This document shows, one piece after another, positions 1 through 8,746 of a DNA stretch of 42,474 bases. Within the stretch, counting starts at the first letter, position 1; each line of letters opens with the position of its first letter. The notes under the pieces were generated by a model. That model searched no databases, was not told where the DNA came from, and worked only from the letters and a program-made list of their open reading frames with translations. The position numbers and the translations under genes are program-made. This stretch comes from an uncultured Acetatifactor sp. (lineage in GTDB: Bacteria; Bacillota; Clostridia; Lachnospirales; Lachnospiraceae): the NCBI GenBank assembly GCA_910585615.1, contig CAJUFO010000036.1, positions 1 through 42,474 on the forward strand. The letters are read 5' to 3'.

Positions 1-49
1 GATAGACCACTCTGCCGCTTTTGTGGACGATTCTCTTCAATGATGCCAT
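1..49 (-). CDS. Possible tyrosine integrase N-terminus (partial)
   Basis: An ATG at 47-49 on the minus strand opens a frame that runs off the left edge after 16 codons. It has a GAGG-containing purine stretch upstream, around 57-70. The visible start (MASLKRIVHKSGRVVY) resembles the N-terminal arm DNA-binding strand of phage-type tyrosine recombinases, which often begin with Lys/Arg-rich residues followed by a V-x-Y strand. Only 16 residues are visible, so this is a guess from composition and layout. It is divergent from the transporter operon that follows. Confidence 0.3.
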   Translation of the reverse strand, partial: MASLKRIVHKSGRVVY

Positions 50-246
50 ACTCTCAACACCTCTTTCCTCATTTGTAGCGCAAATTTGTAAAATATTCTT
101 ACCATTTGCAAGCGGATTATAGCAAGTGAACCAGGAAAAGTCCAGATTCGGCCGGAGGAAAAAAGTATGAATTCGACAAAAACCGACATTGTTGTGAACG
201 AGATGGGAAACCGCCAGATGCCGTCTCTCCTCCCACACGACGGGCA

Positions 247-275
247 TTTTGAGGGATGTGAGTGTAATTTATACT
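247..275 (+). promoter_or_regulatory. Candidate promoter of the peptide-transporter operon
   Basis: A good -10 box, TATACT, lies at 270-275. The best -35 at 17 bp spacing is only TTTTGA at 247-252, so the assignment is tentative. The interval 50-366 between the divergent left-edge frame and the first transporter gene shows no other gene. It ends in an AGGAGG ribosome binding site at 353-358, eight bases before a GTG start. Confidence 0.3.
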
Positions 276-366
276 GAATGATACTGGTATCCTGTTGTGT
301 TTTTCTGTATACAAGTATCCAAGAGACACAGGCAGATACCGGAAAAACAGATAGGAGGAAAAAATT

Positions 367-2580
367 GTGAAAAGAAAGAAGTTACTTGCACTTCTGCTGG
401 CTTCCGCCATGGCCTTTGGCCTGGCCGCCTGCGGCAATGGAGATACCCCCCCGGCTGACGGCAGCGGGGCATCCAGCCAGCCGACTTCTGAGGAGGGAAC
501 TCCAGAGGAAAGCTCTGAGGAGCCCAGCGAAAGCTCCGAGGCAGATGCCGAGGAAAGCACTGAGGGCGGTTCCGTTGTGGCGGACGGCACCTTTGAGAAC
601 AAGGTCATCATGGGCAACACCACCGACCTGACAGGGGATTTCCGCTTCCCCGGCTGGGGCACCAGCTCCGTAGGCGCCTCCGACCAGGACATCGGGCGTC
701 TGACCATCGGCTACGGCACCCAGGAGGTCGCCGAGGACGGGAACCTGGTCTGGAACGACACTGCCGTAAAGAGCCATACGGAGACGGAGAACGAGGACGG
801 CACCGCCACTTATACCGTGGAGATCAACGAAGGCTTGACCTTCAGCGACGGCACCCCTATCACGGCCAAGAACTACCTTGCCACCACCCTCTCCTTTGCA
901 TCCCCCGTGAGCATGGAGGCCGGACGGCCCGGCACCAGCGGCATGGCATTCGTTGGCTATCAGGAGTTCCATGACTACACCGGCGAGGAAGCGGAAGGCA
1001 CCTCCAAGGAGTTCACAGGCATCCGCCTGCTGGGCGATTACAGCTTCTCCTTTACCGTGTCATCCGATTACTATCCGTACTACTTTGCCTATACCTATGC
1101 CGCGGTGAATCCCGCTCCCCTGGGACTTGTGCTGGGCGAGGGCGTGGATATCTTAGACGATGGCAACGGCGTGTACTTAAGCGAGAGCTTCTATGAGAAG
1201 AACGGGGACAGCTATGTGAAGGCGGCAGAGATTGAGGCGAACCGCTATGACCTGACGAAGTATCCCTTCTCCGGCGCTTATGTGGTCTCCGACTGGGACG
1301 CCTCCACCAAGCAGGCTACCATGACCATCAATCCCGCGTTCAAGGGCAATTATGAGGGACAGGTTCCCTCCATCGAGACCATCGTGTATGTGAAGCTGAC
1401 CCAGGAGACCCAGCTGGAGATGCTCACCACAGGCGGTACCGATATCCTGGGCGGCGTAACCGGCGGCAAGGATACCACGGCGGCCCTGGCAGTGGTGGAC
1501 GGCGAGAATTTCACCGAGGTCCACTATCAGAGAGCCGGCTACGGCAAAATTCAGTTCGACTGCGACTTCGGCCCCACCATGTTCCAGGAGGTCCGCCAGG
1601 CGGTCACGTACCTGCTGAACCGCACGGAGTTCTGCCAGACCTTCACAGGCGGCTACGGAGTTGTAGTAGACGGCCCTTACAGCCCCGACCTGGCCCCCTG
1701 GAGGGCCGTACAGGATGAAATCGAGCTCATCGACTACTCCTTCTCTCCCGAGACTGCCAAGAAAGTCCTGGAGGACGGCGGCTGGATCTACAACTCCAAG
1801 GGCGAAGCCTACGAAGAGGGCGCAGAGGGCGTTGACGCGGTCCGCTACAAGAAGCTCACCGCCGACGAGGCGAATGTCTTAGACGGCATCAACAAGACCT
1901 ACGCCTCCGTTTCCAATACGGACGGCGTCACCTATCAGACCGTGGAAGTCAACGGCGAGTACTATATGCCTCTGGCCATCAACTGGTTCGGTTCTTCCCC
2001 CAATGAAGTCACCGACCTGATCTCCACCACTCTGGCCAACAGCTCCGACCTGGCCGCTGCGGGCATGGTGGTGCGCGCTACCACAGGCGATTTCGACAAG
2101 CTGCTGGGCGAGATCTACCGTGAGCCCACCTACGGCTACAACGGAACCCCTACCTATGGGATGTACAACCTGGCTACCGGATTCTCCGCGCTGACCAACC
2201 TGGACACCTCATACCAGTGGTCCCACGACCCCGCATGGTTCACCAATTCCTCCAACAAGCTCTACGATCCCTACGACATCGACTTCCCTTATGACCTGAA
2301 GGCCGATAAGCTCTCCTATGAGGAGGCCGTAGCGGCAAGCGGCGACAAGCTCGGCATGGACTATCTGTCCATGGCTATGGTGTACAATGCCGCCACAGAG
2401 GACGAGTTCAACCAGTGGTACATGGGCTATGTAGAGAGATGGAACGAGCTGATGCCCGACATCCCGCTGTATTCCAACTTCTACTATGACGTATACAATG
2501 CAAAAATCGAGAACTTCCAGACCAGCCCCTTCCGCGGTCCGGCCGCGGCGCTGCTGTACGCGAACGTAAAGGGCTTCTAA
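367..2580 (+). CDS. Oligopeptide ABC transporter substrate-binding lipoprotein (family 5)
   Basis: Extracellular binding lipoprotein of an Opp/Dpp-type importer, 737 residues. It starts at GTG 367 with AGGAGG eight bases upstream. The signal peptide is Lys-rich then hydrophobic and ends in the lipobox LAAC, so Cys22 should be lipidated and the mature protein anchored on the outer face of the membrane. A Ser/Glu/Pro-rich tether spans about residues 25-70. The remainder resembles SBP_bac_5 proteins, for example an EGLTFSDGTPITAKN-like motif near residue 160. At 737 residues it is clearly longer than the usual 520-560 of this family; the extra length is the tether plus internal loops. It is the first gene of an operon with two permeases, two ATPases and a small membrane protein. 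The ligand is presumably a peptide but cannot be read from the sequence. Confidence 0.9.
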   Translation: MKRKKLLALLLASAMAFGLAACGNGDTPPADGSGASSQPTSEEGTPEESSEEPSESSEADAEESTEGGSVVADGTFENKVIMGNTTDLTGDFRFPGWGTSSVGASDQDIGRLTIGYGTQEVAEDGNLVWNDTAVKSHTETENEDGTATYTVEINEGLTFSDGTPITAKNYLATTLSFASPVSMEAGRPGTSGMAFVGYQEFHDYTGEEAEGTSKEFTGIRLLGDYSFSFTVSSDYYPYYFAYTYAAVNPAPLGLVLGEGVDILDDGNGVYLSESFYEKNGDSYVKAAEIEANRYDLTKYPFSGAYVVSDWDASTKQATMTINPAFKGNYEGQVPSIETIVYVKLTQETQLEMLTTGGTDILGGVTGGKDTTAALAVVDGENFTEVHYQRAGYGKIQFDCDFGPTMFQEVRQAVTYLLNRTEFCQTFTGGYGVVVDGPYSPDLAPWRAVQDEIELIDYSFSPETAKKVLEDGGWIYNSKGEAYEEGAEGVDAVRYKKLTADEANVLDGINKTYASVSNTDGVTYQTVEVNGEYYMPLAINWFGSSPNEVTDLISTTLANSSDLAAAGMVVRATTGDFDKLLGEIYREPTYGYNGTPTYGMYNLATGFSALTNLDTSYQWSHDPAWFTNSSNKLYDPYDIDFPYDLKADKLSYEEAVAASGDKLGMDYLSMAMVYNAATEDEFNQWYMGYVERWNELMPDIPLYSNFYYDVYNAKIENFQTSPFRGPAAALLYANVKGF

Positions 2581-2617
2581 GGCTGCGGATCTGAATTCAA
2601 TCGGTTACAGCAAGGAC

Positions 2618-2647
2618 ATGGGGCAGCCGTCAAAGCGACTGCCCCAT
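2618..2647 (+). promoter_or_regulatory. Intercistronic hairpin after the binding-protein gene
   Basis: A 9-bp perfect stem (ATGGGGCAG at 2618-2626 with CTGCCCCAT at 2639-2647) closes a 12-base loop that can pair slightly further inside. No T-run follows, so it is not a typical intrinsic terminator. Hairpins in this position, between a binding-protein gene and its permease genes, commonly stabilise the upstream mRNA or cause partial termination and so raise binding-protein dosage. That role is inferred. Confidence 0.5.
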
Positions 2648-2693
2648 TCTCAAATGCACAGGCCCGTGCAAATAATCAGAAATGGGGTATGAT

Positions 2694-3722
2694 ATGGGCA
2701 AATATATACTGAAAAGATTGGGCTACATGGCCATAGTCCTTCTGATCCTCTCCTTCCTCATGTTCTTCGTCTACTCTCTCATTCCCTATGACCGGGCCGT
2801 GGCGGAGGCGGAGCCCTACAGAAAGGGACTGAAGACCACGGAAAACGCGGCCGAGCTCTACCAGGCAAAGGTGGAGGAGCTGCGCCGGGAGCTGGGGACG
2901 GATCAGAACGTCGTAGTGCGGTATCTGGGCTGGATCGGCCTGGCGCCTATCAACGGAAAATACAACGGGATCCTCCAGGGGAACCTGGGATACAGCTATT
3001 CATTCGACCGCAGCGCCAGGGAAGTGCTGGCGGATCCGCTGAAGAACACAGTGTTCATCAATATCTTCGCAACCTTCTTAGGCCTTGGGGTCACCATTCC
3101 CTTAGGCATATTCTGTGCTGTCCACAGGGGCAGCAAGCGGGATACCGCCGTCCAGATAGGGACCATCATCGGCTATAGCATCCCTGGCTTCATCATCTCC
3201 ATCGTGTTCATCTGGATTTTCGCCATCCTGCTGAAGTGGTTCCCTGTCTCCGGCATGAAGACGCCCGGCTCCAGCTATACCGGCCTGGCCGAACTGAAGG
3301 ACAGGCTCTACTATATGGCGCTGCCGCTGATCGTCATGACCTTCTCCTCCCTGGGGGGCATGACCCGCTATGTGAGGGCTTCCATGTCCGAGGCGCTGTC
3401 CCTGGACTGTATCCGCACCGCCCGGGCAAAGGGTCTGGTGGAGAAGACGGTCATCTACAGCCACGCGTTCCGGAATGCCCTGATTCCCATCATCACGCTG
3501 GTGATCGGATGGTTCATCGGCATTTTTTCCGGATCCATTGTCATCGAGAATATCTTCGGCCTCAACGGCGTGGGCCGGATCTATATACTCAGCCTGAACA
3601 GCAAGGACTTCGAGGTGGTCCTGCTGCTGCAGATGTTCTACGTGATTCTGGGGCTCTTGGGCAACCTGATCGTGGACATCGCTTACGGCCTGGCAGACCC
3701 CAGGGTCCGTGTGAATAAGTAA
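2694..3722 (+). CDS. Peptide ABC transporter permease, DppB/OppB-like
   Basis: Inner permease subunit of the importer, about 342 residues from ATG 2694. An in-frame ATG at 2682 has no ribosome binding site, whereas 2694 has GGGG six bases upstream, so I prefer 2694. The N-terminal segment GKYILKRLGYM followed by a long hydrophobic helix is typical of the DppB family. A soluble stretch of about 110 residues follows, then the BPD_transp_1 core of membrane helices with the ATPase-docking EAA loop (SLDCIRTARAKGL...NALIP). The end IVDIAYGLADPRVR is also typical of DppB. It lies downstream of the binding protein, and its stop is 14 bases before the next start, with AGGAGG between them. Confidence 0.92.
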   Translation: MGKYILKRLGYMAIVLLILSFLMFFVYSLIPYDRAVAEAEPYRKGLKTTENAAELYQAKVEELRRELGTDQNVVVRYLGWIGLAPINGKYNGILQGNLGYSYSFDRSAREVLADPLKNTVFINIFATFLGLGVTIPLGIFCAVHRGSKRDTAVQIGTIIGYSIPGFIISIVFIWIFAILLKWFPVSGMKTPGSSYTGLAELKDRLYYMALPLIVMTFSSLGGMTRYVRASMSEALSLDCIRTARAKGLVEKTVIYSHAFRNALIPIITLVIGWFIGIFSGSIVIENIFGLNGVGRIYILSLNSKDFEVVLLLQMFYVILGLLGNLIVDIAYGLADPRVRVNK

Positions 3723-3736
3723 AGGAGGACTTAAAA

Positions 3737-5686
3737 ATGAGTGAAAAGAAAGCTTCCTCCCGGAAAGGGCCTGCCCCCTTGCGCTGGCTGCGCAGAATGT
3801 TCTTTGGCGGCTCCAGGGAACTGACCTTGGCCGACGAGCGGTTCGACAGCCCCGGCAAGCTGGCAGTGAAACGTTTCTTCCGCAATCCCCTGGCCACGGG
3901 GGCGGCGATCATCCTGGCGGGAATGTTCCTCTTCGTCTTCATCGGCTCCGCCATTGCGCCGGTGGACCTGACAGAGACCGGCAGCGAGATGCTGCACACC
4001 AATATGGCCCCCACCCTGAGCCTGATGGATCTGCCCGACGGCATGAAAGACGGTGTGGTGGACATCTCCTCCAAGGGCACCTTCACCATCGGCGTGGACA
4101 CGGATGGCAAGGTCTCCATGTGGGGACAGTATGTGAATATCTCCGGGGATCCGGCCCGGGACGTGATGAACATCCCGGATGAGGTGAAGAACAGCAAGGT
4201 CGTCCATGTGGCCGCAGGGTCCGACCACTGCGTGGCCATCACAGACGACGGACGCGTCATCGCCTGGGGCGAATACGACAACGGCCAGTACGGGCATGAT
4301 GGCTCCATGATCGCGGCGGCCCGCAAGCAGCCCGAGGAGCTCATGGACGGCGGGACGATAGATGCCTCCCAGGTGCGCCAGCTGATCTGCGGCAACCAGG
4401 TGACGGCCATCCTCATGGAGGACGGCACCATCTACGCCTGGGGCAATGACGGATTGAGCGCCACCAACCTCTCCTCCGTGATCAAGCACGGCAAGAAGGA
4501 GAGCCCCCTCGTGAAGCTCACCTTTACCAATGACGGCATCTACGGCATCGACGAGAACGGCGATTTCGTCTGCGGCAAGAGCACCAAGTACAATATCATC
4601 AGCGTACCGGACGAAAACGGGCGCAGCGTCAGCACGGACCTGTTCGAGTACATCGGGGACCGGAAGGTGGTGGACATCGCGGCCTCCGGCAACGCCCTGG
4701 CGCTGGTGCTGGACGACGGAGAAATCGTGGTCAGCGGCATGAAGGAGCCGCAGCCGCAGCTCCCGGAGGGTGAGAATGCCCTCACGGTCTCCGGCGGCAC
4801 CAGGCATTTCGTGCTGACCACGGATCAGGGCAGGGTCTACGCCTGGGGACAGAACTATCGCAATCAGTGCGAGATTCCGGAGGCGCTGACCAAGGAAGAC
4901 GCCGTGGACAGGGTGTATGCCAGCGGTTTCCAGAACTATGCCTACAAGGACGGAAAATTCGTGGACTGCTGGGGCTTGAAGGGCTACATCATGGGCACTG
5001 ACGACATGGGCCGGGACGTGTTCAACCGAATCATGAACGGCGGCAAGATGACCATGACCGTAGGGGCCGTGGCTGTCATCGTTTCCACCATCATCGGCAT
5101 CCTGATCGGCTGCATCTCCGGGTATTTCGGGGGAGCCGTGGACATGCTGCTGATGCGCCTGACGGAAATCGTGGGGGCCATTCCCTTCCTGCCCTTCGCC
5201 CTGTGCCTGTCGGCTATCTTCCAGGCATCGGACATCCATGAGGACACCCGCATCGTGATCATCATGCTGATATTGGGGGTGCTGTCCTGGACCGGGCTGG
5301 CCAGGCTGGTGAGAGGCCAGATTCTGGCGGAGCGGGAGAAAGAATTCGTCACCGCCGCCCGTTCCATGGGCGTGAAAGAGGGCCGAATCGCCTTCCGGCA
5401 TATCCTGCCCAATATCGTATCCGTCATTCTGGTAACTGTTACGCTGGATTTCGCCAGCTGCATGCTCACCGAGTCCTCCCTCTCCTACCTGGGCTTCGGC
5501 GTACAGCTCCCCCGCCCTACCTGGGGGAACATGCTGGACGGCTCACGGAGCGCCCTGGTAATCCAGTCCTTCTGGTGGAGATGGGTGTTCCCGGCGCTGT
5601 TCCTCTCCGTTGTGGTGATCTGCATCAACATCATCGGGGATACGCTGCGGGACGTACTGGATCCGAAGTCCGTAGAAAAAACATGA
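3737..5686 (+). CDS. DppC-like permease with inserted seven-bladed RCC1 propeller
   Basis: Second permease of the importer, 649 residues where DppC/OppC proteins normally have about 280-330. Residues 45-76 are the usual cytoplasmic lead and first membrane helix. Residues about 107-412 contain seven repeats starting near 107, 155, 213, 258, 311, 349 and 390. They follow the RCC1 pattern: hydrophobic strand, small residues, DG turn, then V-x-A/S-WG; repeat 2 (VAAGSDHCVAITDDGRVIAWG at 158-178) is the clearest. The permease resumes at residue 419 with GTDDMGRDVFNR, the normal DppC motif, and continues through the EAA loop (FVTAARSMGV...RHILPN) to a standard C-terminus. The insert therefore sits in the first extracellular loop. 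AGGAGG lies eight bases before the ATG. The domain reading is direct; a role in ligand capture, partner binding or sensing is inference. Confidence 0.92.
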   Translation: MSEKKASSRKGPAPLRWLRRMFFGGSRELTLADERFDSPGKLAVKRFFRNPLATGAAIILAGMFLFVFIGSAIAPVDLTETGSEMLHTNMAPTLSLMDLPDGMKDGVVDISSKGTFTIGVDTDGKVSMWGQYVNISGDPARDVMNIPDEVKNSKVVHVAAGSDHCVAITDDGRVIAWGEYDNGQYGHDGSMIAAARKQPEELMDGGTIDASQVRQLICGNQVTAILMEDGTIYAWGNDGLSATNLSSVIKHGKKESPLVKLTFTNDGIYGIDENGDFVCGKSTKYNIISVPDENGRSVSTDLFEYIGDRKVVDIAASGNALALVLDDGEIVVSGMKEPQPQLPEGENALTVSGGTRHFVLTTDQGRVYAWGQNYRNQCEIPEALTKEDAVDRVYASGFQNYAYKDGKFVDCWGLKGYIMGTDDMGRDVFNRIMNGGKMTMTVGAVAVIVSTIIGILIGCISGYFGGAVDMLLMRLTEIVGAIPFLPFALCLSAIFQASDIHEDTRIVIIMLILGVLSWTGLARLVRGQILAEREKEFVTAARSMGVKEGRIAFRHILPNIVSVILVTVTLDFASCMLTESSLSYLGFGVQLPRPTWGNMLDGSRSALVIQSFWWRWVFPALFLSVVVICINIIGDTLRDVLDPKSVEKT

Positions 5687-5719
5687 TGTCCGCCAGGCGG
5701 GCAAGGAGGTATGGAATTC

Positions 5720-6754
5720 ATGGCAGAAGCTTTGTTGGAGGTGAAGAACCTCCGTACCTTTTTTAAGACCAGGAACGGCACGGTGAAAGCCGTGAACGAC
5801 GTTTCCTATTCTATCTATCCGGGGCGGACCCTGGGCATCGTGGGCGAGTCCGGTTCCGGGAAGAGCGTTACGGCTATGAGCGTGCTGCGGCTGCTGGATG
5901 CAAACGGATATATTGCGGGAGGGACCGTCACCTTTGCCGGGCAGGACCTGGCCAAGGTGTCCACCCAGGAGATGTACCATATCCGGGGGAACCGAATCTC
6001 CGTGATTTTCCAGGAGCCCATGACTTCGCTGAACCCGGTATTTTCCATCAGGCGGCAGCTATCGGAGCCGTTTATGATCCATCAGAACATGGGGAAAAAG
6101 GAGGCGGCACAGAAATGCATCGAGATGCTGCGGGCGGTGCAGATTCCCAATCCCGAGGCGGTGGCCCGCCAGTATCCTCACCAGCTCTCCGGCGGCATGC
6201 GCCAGCGGGTGATGATCGCCATGGCCCTGGCCTGCAAGCCGGACATCCTGATCGCCGACGAGCCCACCACCGCCCTGGACGTGACCATCCAGGCGCAGAT
6301 CCTGCGGCTGATGAACGATCTGCAGAAAGAGAACGGAACCGCCATCATGTTCATCACCCATGACCTGGGCGTCATCAACGAAATGGCAGACGATGTCGTA
6401 GTTATGTACTGCGGCCAGGTGGTGGAGCAGGCGCCCGCCAGGCTGATCTTCACGGACTGCGAGAAGAGCCATCCCTACACGGAGGGGCTGATGTACTCCA
6501 TCCCCCGGCTGAATGACGAGCGGGCCAAGCTGGATCCCATCCCCGGCGTGGTGCCCCATCCGCTGGATCTCCCACAGGGGTGCAAGTTCGCGCCGCGGTG
6601 CAGGTATTGTACCGGGAAATGTATCCGGGAGGAGCCTGAATTGCTACAGGTGGCAGAGGGGCAGCTCATACGCTGCTTCTACCCGGACAAAATGGAAAGG
6701 AGGAGCGAGAAACATGGAAAAAACACAGTCCACGGCCAGCGTGAAGACCACTGA
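5720..6754 (+). CDS. Peptide ABC transporter ATPase, DppD/OppD-like
   Basis: First ATPase of the importer. An ATG at 5711 lies only one base after AGGAGG (5704-5709), whereas ATG 5720 is ten bases away, so I start at 5720, giving 344 residues (MAEALLEVKNLRTFF). Visible motifs are Walker A (GESGSGKS), a Q-loop (FQEPMTSLNP), the signature LSGGMRQR, Walker B with DEPTTALD, and the H-loop (THDLG). The C-terminal oligo_HPY region has several Cys residues (GCKFAPRCRYCTGKC, then RC); related DppD proteins can bind an iron-sulfur cluster here. The length is normal for the family, in contrast to the other subunits. Its 3' end overlaps the next gene by 41 bases. Confidence 0.93.
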   Translation: MAEALLEVKNLRTFFKTRNGTVKAVNDVSYSIYPGRTLGIVGESGSGKSVTAMSVLRLLDANGYIAGGTVTFAGQDLAKVSTQEMYHIRGNRISVIFQEPMTSLNPVFSIRRQLSEPFMIHQNMGKKEAAQKCIEMLRAVQIPNPEAVARQYPHQLSGGMRQRVMIAMALACKPDILIADEPTTALDVTIQAQILRLMNDLQKENGTAIMFITHDLGVINEMADDVVVMYCGQVVEQAPARLIFTDCEKSHPYTEGLMYSIPRLNDERAKLDPIPGVVPHPLDLPQGCKFAPRCRYCTGKCIREEPELLQVAEGQLIRCFYPDKMERRSEKHGKNTVHGQREDH

Positions 6755-8441
6755 CAGGGTGCAGCATACCGATACCAGGCAATCCGCATGCGGCCGGGCT
6801 GAGGGCAGCGCCCGGGCTGACGGCAGCGCCCGGCCCGAGACGCAGTCCCGGCAGAAGACCAGGCTTCTGTCAATCACGAACCTGAAGAAGTATTTCCCGG
6901 TGGCGAAGCCCTCCCTCTTCGCCAGGCAGATGTACGTCCGGGCCAATGAGGACATCTCAGTGGACATTTACCAGGGGGAGACTTTCGGCCTGGTGGGGGA
7001 ATCCGGCTGCGGCAAGTCCACTCTGGGCCGGGTGCTGCTCCAGCTCTATGAGCAGACCGCGGGAAGCACCATGTATTACGGGCGGACTCTGGAGGAGGTG
7101 GCGCCTGACTATGTGCTGGACACCCTTTCCAATGCGGAGAAATATATCGAGAGATACCGAAAAGCCCATGCCCATGCCCAGGAGCTTGTGAAAAAATGCG
7201 AGTCGCTGGGGGATTCCGCGTCCTTTTATGACCTGCAGGACAAGAACCTGGCCCTGTGCGACGCCAGGACGGCCTTAGACTATGTGGCTAAAATCCTGGG
7301 GGGCTTCATGGCAAGGGAGACCAGGCAGGGCGCTTCTCTCCTGTCCGAAAAATATAAGCTCGCTTTCCAGGCAGCAGCCCTGGCCGGCAGGGCAGACAAT
7401 CTTGCCGTGGAGATCGAGGCACAGGAGGGGCTGCTGGAGGAAATGCCGGACAAAGCCCATGGAATTCGGGAAAAGATAAACAAAATGGCGCGAAAGCGTG
7501 AGGAGCTTACCAGCCAGCAGAGCGGTCTCCTGGCCGCTGCCGCCAAAATCGATGAAAAGATCCGGCAGCTGAAAGCTCCCTATACAGATGATGCGGAATT
7601 CGTCCGATATGAGGCCATGCTGGACAACGGCGTGGATTTGAAGCGCCTGAAATACAAGGAGATGCGGCATCTGCGCAAGGACCTGCAAATCATCTTCCAG
7701 GATCCCTACTCTTCCCTGAATCCCCGCATGACCGTGGGGCGCATCATCGAGGAGGGGCTGGTGACCCACCGCTTCTTCAAGGCCGGTTCCAGGAAGATGC
7801 AGGAATATGTGTTCAAGGTGATGAATTCCTGCGGCCTGCAGAACTATATGTACAACCGCTATCCCCATCAGTTCTCCGGGGGCCAGAGGCAGAGAATCTG
7901 CATCGCAAGGTCACTGGCCGTGAAGCCGAAATTCGTGGTCTGCGACGAGTGCGTGTCCGCCCTGGACGTGTCCATCCAGTCCCAGATCATCAACCTGCTC
8001 CAGGAGCTGAAGGAGAAGGAGGGGCTGACCTACCTGTTCATCTCCCACAACCTGTCGGTGGTGCGGTATATCTCCGACCGCATCGGCGTCATGTACTTGG
8101 GGAACATGGTGGAGGTGGCGGAGACGGATGAAATCTTCAGCGACCCCCGCCATCCCTATACCATCGCGCTGCTCTCCTCCATCCCCACCACGGATCCGGA
8201 GAGCCTGACGAAGGAGCGCATCCTCCTGGAGGGGAACATCCCCAGCCCCATCAAGCCGCCCTCGGGGTGCAAGTTCCACACCCGCTGCTTCATGGCCTGC
8301 GACAAGTGCAAGGTGGTGCCGCCGGCGCTGACCGAGGTGAAACCCGGGCATTTCGTGGCCTGCCATTTCGTGGAGGAGCGGAAAGTGGACGAAGCGGGGA
8401 ATTATCTGTTTGACGTAAACGTCACTACGAACAGTCGGTAA
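6714..8441 (+). CDS. OppF-like ATPase with long insert after Walker A
   Basis: Second ATPase of the importer, 575 residues against about 310-340 for typical OppF/DppF. The start at ATG 6714 is chosen for its AGGAGG at 6698-6703, ten bases upstream. A low-complexity Ser/Ala/Arg lead covers about residues 15-50. Walker A (GESGCGKST) lies near residue 98. The Q-loop (FQDPYSSLNPRM) appears only near residue 325, about 225 residues later instead of about 50. The extra segment of roughly 175 residues is rich in Glu, Lys, Ala and Leu and looks partly coiled-coil (for example REKINKMARKREEL). The core then continues normally with FSGGQRQR, Walker B (here DECVSALD), the H-loop SHNLS and an oligo_HPY tail with Cys residues. 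The insert's function is unknown; it would lie at the cytoplasmic face. Confidence 0.9.
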   Translation: MEKTQSTASVKTTDRVQHTDTRQSACGRAEGSARADGSARPETQSRQKTRLLSITNLKKYFPVAKPSLFARQMYVRANEDISVDIYQGETFGLVGESGCGKSTLGRVLLQLYEQTAGSTMYYGRTLEEVAPDYVLDTLSNAEKYIERYRKAHAHAQELVKKCESLGDSASFYDLQDKNLALCDARTALDYVAKILGGFMARETRQGASLLSEKYKLAFQAAALAGRADNLAVEIEAQEGLLEEMPDKAHGIREKINKMARKREELTSQQSGLLAAAAKIDEKIRQLKAPYTDDAEFVRYEAMLDNGVDLKRLKYKEMRHLRKDLQIIFQDPYSSLNPRMTVGRIIEEGLVTHRFFKAGSRKMQEYVFKVMNSCGLQNYMYNRYPHQFSGGQRQRICIARSLAVKPKFVVCDECVSALDVSIQSQIINLLQELKEKEGLTYLFISHNLSVVRYISDRIGVMYLGNMVEVAETDEIFSDPRHPYTIALLSSIPTTDPESLTKERILLEGNIPSPIKPPSGCKFHTRCFMACDKCKVVPPALTEVKPGHFVACHFVEERKVDEAGNYLFDVNVTTNSR

Positions 8442-8459
8442 GCCGTTCAGGGCTGCGCG

Positions 8460-8481
8460 GCGGCGGGGCAGATTCCGCCGC
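8460..8481 (+). other. GC-rich hairpin between oppF-like gene and small ORF
   Basis: GCGGCGG at 8460-8466 pairs with CCGCCGC at 8475-8481 across an 8-base loop, 18 bases after the ATPase stop codon. No T-run follows, so it is more likely an mRNA-processing or attenuation element than a full terminator. Confidence 0.35.
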
Positions 8482-8537
8482 TGCGGGGCCTGCAGGCATT
8501 CAGGGCCTTTGTATGGTATGGCGAGGAGGGACGGGCT

Positions 8538-8723
8538 ATGAGAAAGGCATGGAAGAAGATTCCCAGGGAAATCGATGCCGGGAAGGAAGAGCAGCTTCGG
8601 CGGGAGCCACTGGAAAAGGGAGACGTGCCGGCCATGCTGCTGGCGGCCTTTGTCTCCCTCTTTCTGCCGGTGCTGGCCATCATGCTGGCGTTGGCTGGGG
8701 TATGTTATCTGTTGTTTACGTAG
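8538..8723 (+). CDS. Small single-pass membrane protein of the transporter operon
   Basis: A 61-residue frame with an excellent AGGAGG at 8524-8529, eight bases before the ATG. Residues 1-28 are charged (Lys, Arg, Glu, with a KIPREID segment). Residues about 31-60 form one long hydrophobic helix (LLAAFVSLFLPVLAIMLALA) that ends almost at the C-terminus. I do not recognise a family. It is on the same strand, 96 bases after the OppF-like ATPase, and is last before the decayed region, so it probably belongs to the importer operon. It could be a small accessory or stabilising subunit; that is inference. Confidence 0.65.
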   Translation: MRKAWKKIPREIDAGKEEQLRREPLEKGDVPAMLLAAFVSLFLPVLAIMLALAGVCYLLFT

Positions 8724-8746
8724 AGGGAATCCGGGCGGGGTTGCGG

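Noticed and set aside
2682..2693. Upstream ATG of the DppB-like permease as the real start
   Set aside because: It has no ribosome binding site; ATG 2694 has GGGG at good spacing and gives the usual MGKYILKRLG start.
3731..5401. Long open frame on the minus strand opposite the DppC-like permease (556 codons)
   Set aside because: Antisense frame kept open by the GC-rich codon bias of the + strand gene. It is His/Gly/Ala-rich, has no ribosome binding site and resembles no family, whereas the + strand protein is unmistakable.
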